A program made the translations under genes and the position numbers. Positions 30,379 to 32,038 of a DNA stretch of 32,038 nucleotides are shown one piece after another. Below the pieces are notes generated by a model. It did no database searches. It saw only the letters and a list, made by a program, of their open reading frames with translations, and was not told where the DNA came from. Source of the stretch: Lachnospiraceae bacterium (GTDB lineage Bacteria > Bacillota > Clostridia > Lachnospirales > Lachnospiraceae). The DNA lies in contig JAJQBS010000060.1 in NCBI GenBank assembly GCA_021203145.1, positions 1-32,038 of the forward strand, written 5' to 3'. Within the stretch, counting starts at the first letter, position 1, and each line of letters starts with the position of its first letter.

Positions 30379-31985
30379 AAGCAATTTATCTCCGAACCGG
30401 ATTTCCTTTAAGCCAATCTCTTTCTTTTGATTAAGGCCAAATTTCTTTCCAGAAATTTGGCTGTCGCGGCAGTCGCCAAATGGATGTGCAAGCACATCCG
30501 CTTGGCTCGTTGCTTCGCGCAAGTTGAAGCTGAGCATATACCCTGTGTCCAGATGATAATGATCCAGATAATCCTTCAATTGCTTTTCGCCGCGCGTGTT
30601 ATAAGCGTTGCCGCGCCACAGCTTGAGTTCGATCACGTATTGTTTCGTTTTATAATCGATGATAATATCTGTTCGTTCCATATTTCGGGTGCGGGATTCA
30701 ATATAGTAGTTTCCTTCCCCGTTAATAATAGGGCGCAGGTACAGCAGGAAATATTTTCTCCCATCGTTCTCTTTGAACTTTTGTTCCTGATCGCCATACA
30801 GATCATCAAAGCTTACAACGAACCGTTCCAGAATCAGTCTCATATCAAGCTCGTTATTGCGTATGAACTGGTATTTTTCACGTGTCCCCAATTGATAAAT
30901 ATCGGCTGACCTGCTTTCTTCAGAGAGCAGGAAAAAGTTATATAAAAAGGTCTCAAAAACCCGGTTCGCAATGACAACCCGGGAATTCTCAGCTTTAATA
31001 AATCCAAACATAGAAGCAGTGCTGATTGAAACAATATACGGATTAAAAGAAATATCCGCGCCATTCATCAGAATATCATACAGGATCTCTTTTAAATCCG
31101 GATACCGGTTTACCTTGTCAATCAGGGATTCAAACAGTGTATTTTTTTCAATCAGGATTGCGCCAACCGCTCTGGAGATCCCTTCTTTCGTCCATGCTGA
31201 TGACCGATCCGGGAATTCCTCTGTACCTGGGAGGGTTTCATCCAGGTATTTGCAGATGCGCGATACCAGAAATGGATACCCGGATGTATAATCATAGAGA
31301 TCCTGCGCGATAGCGGCAAGATCCATTCCTGTCGTGTAATCCTTCTCATATTGCTGAAGCATTTTTTTAATGTCGGCTGTGGAGAAGCTCATATCAATTT
31401 TATAATCTGCCGCCACATTCCAGGGAGAGTTTGTGTTATGCTCATCAGGAGCAACAAACTTTCTTTTTAGGTTTGTGATATCATATACTCCTGCCAGAAT
31501 AACCGAGTGGAAAGTGGCAATCAGTTCTCGCTCAATATAATTCGCCCGCAATTGTGCCAGAAAATTCAGGAAGATCTGATAATTGGAAGCCCGATCCACT
31601 TCATCGACCATAAGGACGACAGGCTTTTCGGAGTGCTCACACCAGTCATTTAAGACAATAAATAATTCATCCAGAGTTTCGGCATTCCCTTTTTTTTCGC
31701 AAAAAAAGTGAGCCTTTCTTCCGCTTCTTCCGGAATTCTGGTTCCCTTCACAGCGAGAAGGATACGCTTTGAAAGTGCAAAGATAAAGCTGCTTTCATCC
31801 GCAAAGGAAGCATCGCTTAACCTCTGGAAATCCAGCCGGATCACTAGATAATCATCTTTCAGGTAATCCGCAAGAGCCAGAAGCGTGGTAGTTTTTCCAT
31901 ATTGTCTGGCGCGGTTGATGGTAAAATAATCACCGCGGTCTACCAATTCTTTAAACTTCTTCAGACGACCAGTAAGATCTACCAT
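30361..31985 (-). pseudogene. AAA-ATPase-like/PD-(D/E)XK nuclease protein (DUF1703 type), frame broken at an A8 tract
   Basis: Read leftward from ATG 31985-31983 (GGAG 9 nt upstream). The N-terminus MVDLTGRLKKFKELVDRGDY, then TINRARQYGKTTTL (P-loop-like) is typical of the AAA-ATPase-like family; Walker B is VVLMVDEVDRAS. The C-terminus holds a PD-(D/E)XK fold: TDIIID followed by YVIELKLWRG (Asp, Glu-x-Lys). Between 31690 and 31697 the coding strand has eight A; the frame needs nine A or a -1 shift to continue into AETLDELFIVLNDWCEHSEK. Joined, the product is 541 aa, normal for the family. The sequence A-AAA-AAG is a classical bacterial -1 slippery site, so decay, sequencing error and programmed frameshifting are all possible. 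The family is common in anaerobes and its biological role is unproven. Confidence 0.78.
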
Positions 31986-32014
31986 ATACGATAACTCCGT
32001 GTTTTTTGGGACTA

Positions 32015-32038
32015 ACTACGGAAAATTTACTCCGTAGT
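32015..32038. promoter_or_regulatory. 8-bp inverted repeat at the window edge
   Basis: ACTACGGA (32015-32022) / TCCGTAGT (32031-32038), just upstream of the ribosome binding site of the minus-strand AAA gene. It may be an operator or part of a terminator from the unseen neighbour; it could extend beyond the window. Confidence 0.35.

Overview
The window looks like part of a Gram-positive Clostridia chromosome, most likely Lachnospiraceae. This is inferred from moderately high GC coding DNA with AGGAGG-type ribosome binding sites, a trp operon controlled by a T-box leader, a YtrA-type GntR/ABC module, a CarD-type regulator, a TRAP/uronate catabolic cluster and clostridial families (DUF6320-type, PBECR4, AAA-ATPase-like/DUF1703). 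The assignment comes from reading alone; no search was run. Almost everything is on the + strand. The exceptions are a remnant at the left edge and an AAA gene at the right edge.

Region by region. (1) 1-1951 is a graveyard: an N-terminally truncated apiosidase-like (DUF4038) fragment on the minus strand, then an orphan Cas10/Cmr2-like gene cut off just after its GDD motif, then a small unknown ORF. No CRISPR array or other cas gene is visible. (2) 2058-5068 is a two-gene unit of a GDSAG esterase and a condensation/acyltransferase-like protein with a membrane C-terminus. (3) 5285-15392 is a uronate (glucuronate/galacturonate) utilisation region: TRAP transporter (DctP, DctQ, DctM), a YcxB-like protein, a small cupin, uxaC, a FadR-type GntR regulator, uxuB (fructuronate/tagaturonate reductase), a sugar kinase (kdgK-like) and a HIT protein. 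Mannonate dehydratase and KDPG aldolase are not in the window. (4) 15468-19138 holds a CarD-type regulator, a GntR(YtrA)-ABC-permease operon with an operator over its own promoter, and a DUF308/HdeD-like membrane protein. (5) 19392-27664 is a complete trp operon, T-box-trpE-trpG-trpD-trpC-trpF-trpB-trpA, with the C-terminal piece of a RelB/DinJ antitoxin overlapping the trpA stop. (6) 27718-28871 holds a promoter, an unidentified structured RNA with a tandem motif, an intrinsic terminator, a cluster of perfect hairpins and a PBECR4-type nuclease gene. (7) 29061-31985 holds a LuxR-type regulator and a convergent AAA-ATPase/PD-(D/E)XK protein. Each has its reading frame broken by one base in a homopolymer, at a sequence that is also a canonical -1 slippery heptamer.

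Two themes run through the window. First, there are many small tandem repeats with unrelated units: 39 bp in frame in the esterase, 7 bp x21 after uxuB, 31 bp x4 between gntR and the ABC gene, 15 bp x3 before trpD, and 33 bp x5 copied from the 3' end of trpC. TrpG and TrpF also carry low-complexity insertions. Second, a short dispersed repeat sits next to T-tracts in four intergenic regions. The candidates most worth testing as new biology are the structured RNA next to the PBECR4 nuclease, the truncated antitoxin coupled to trpA, and the orphan Cas10-like gene.
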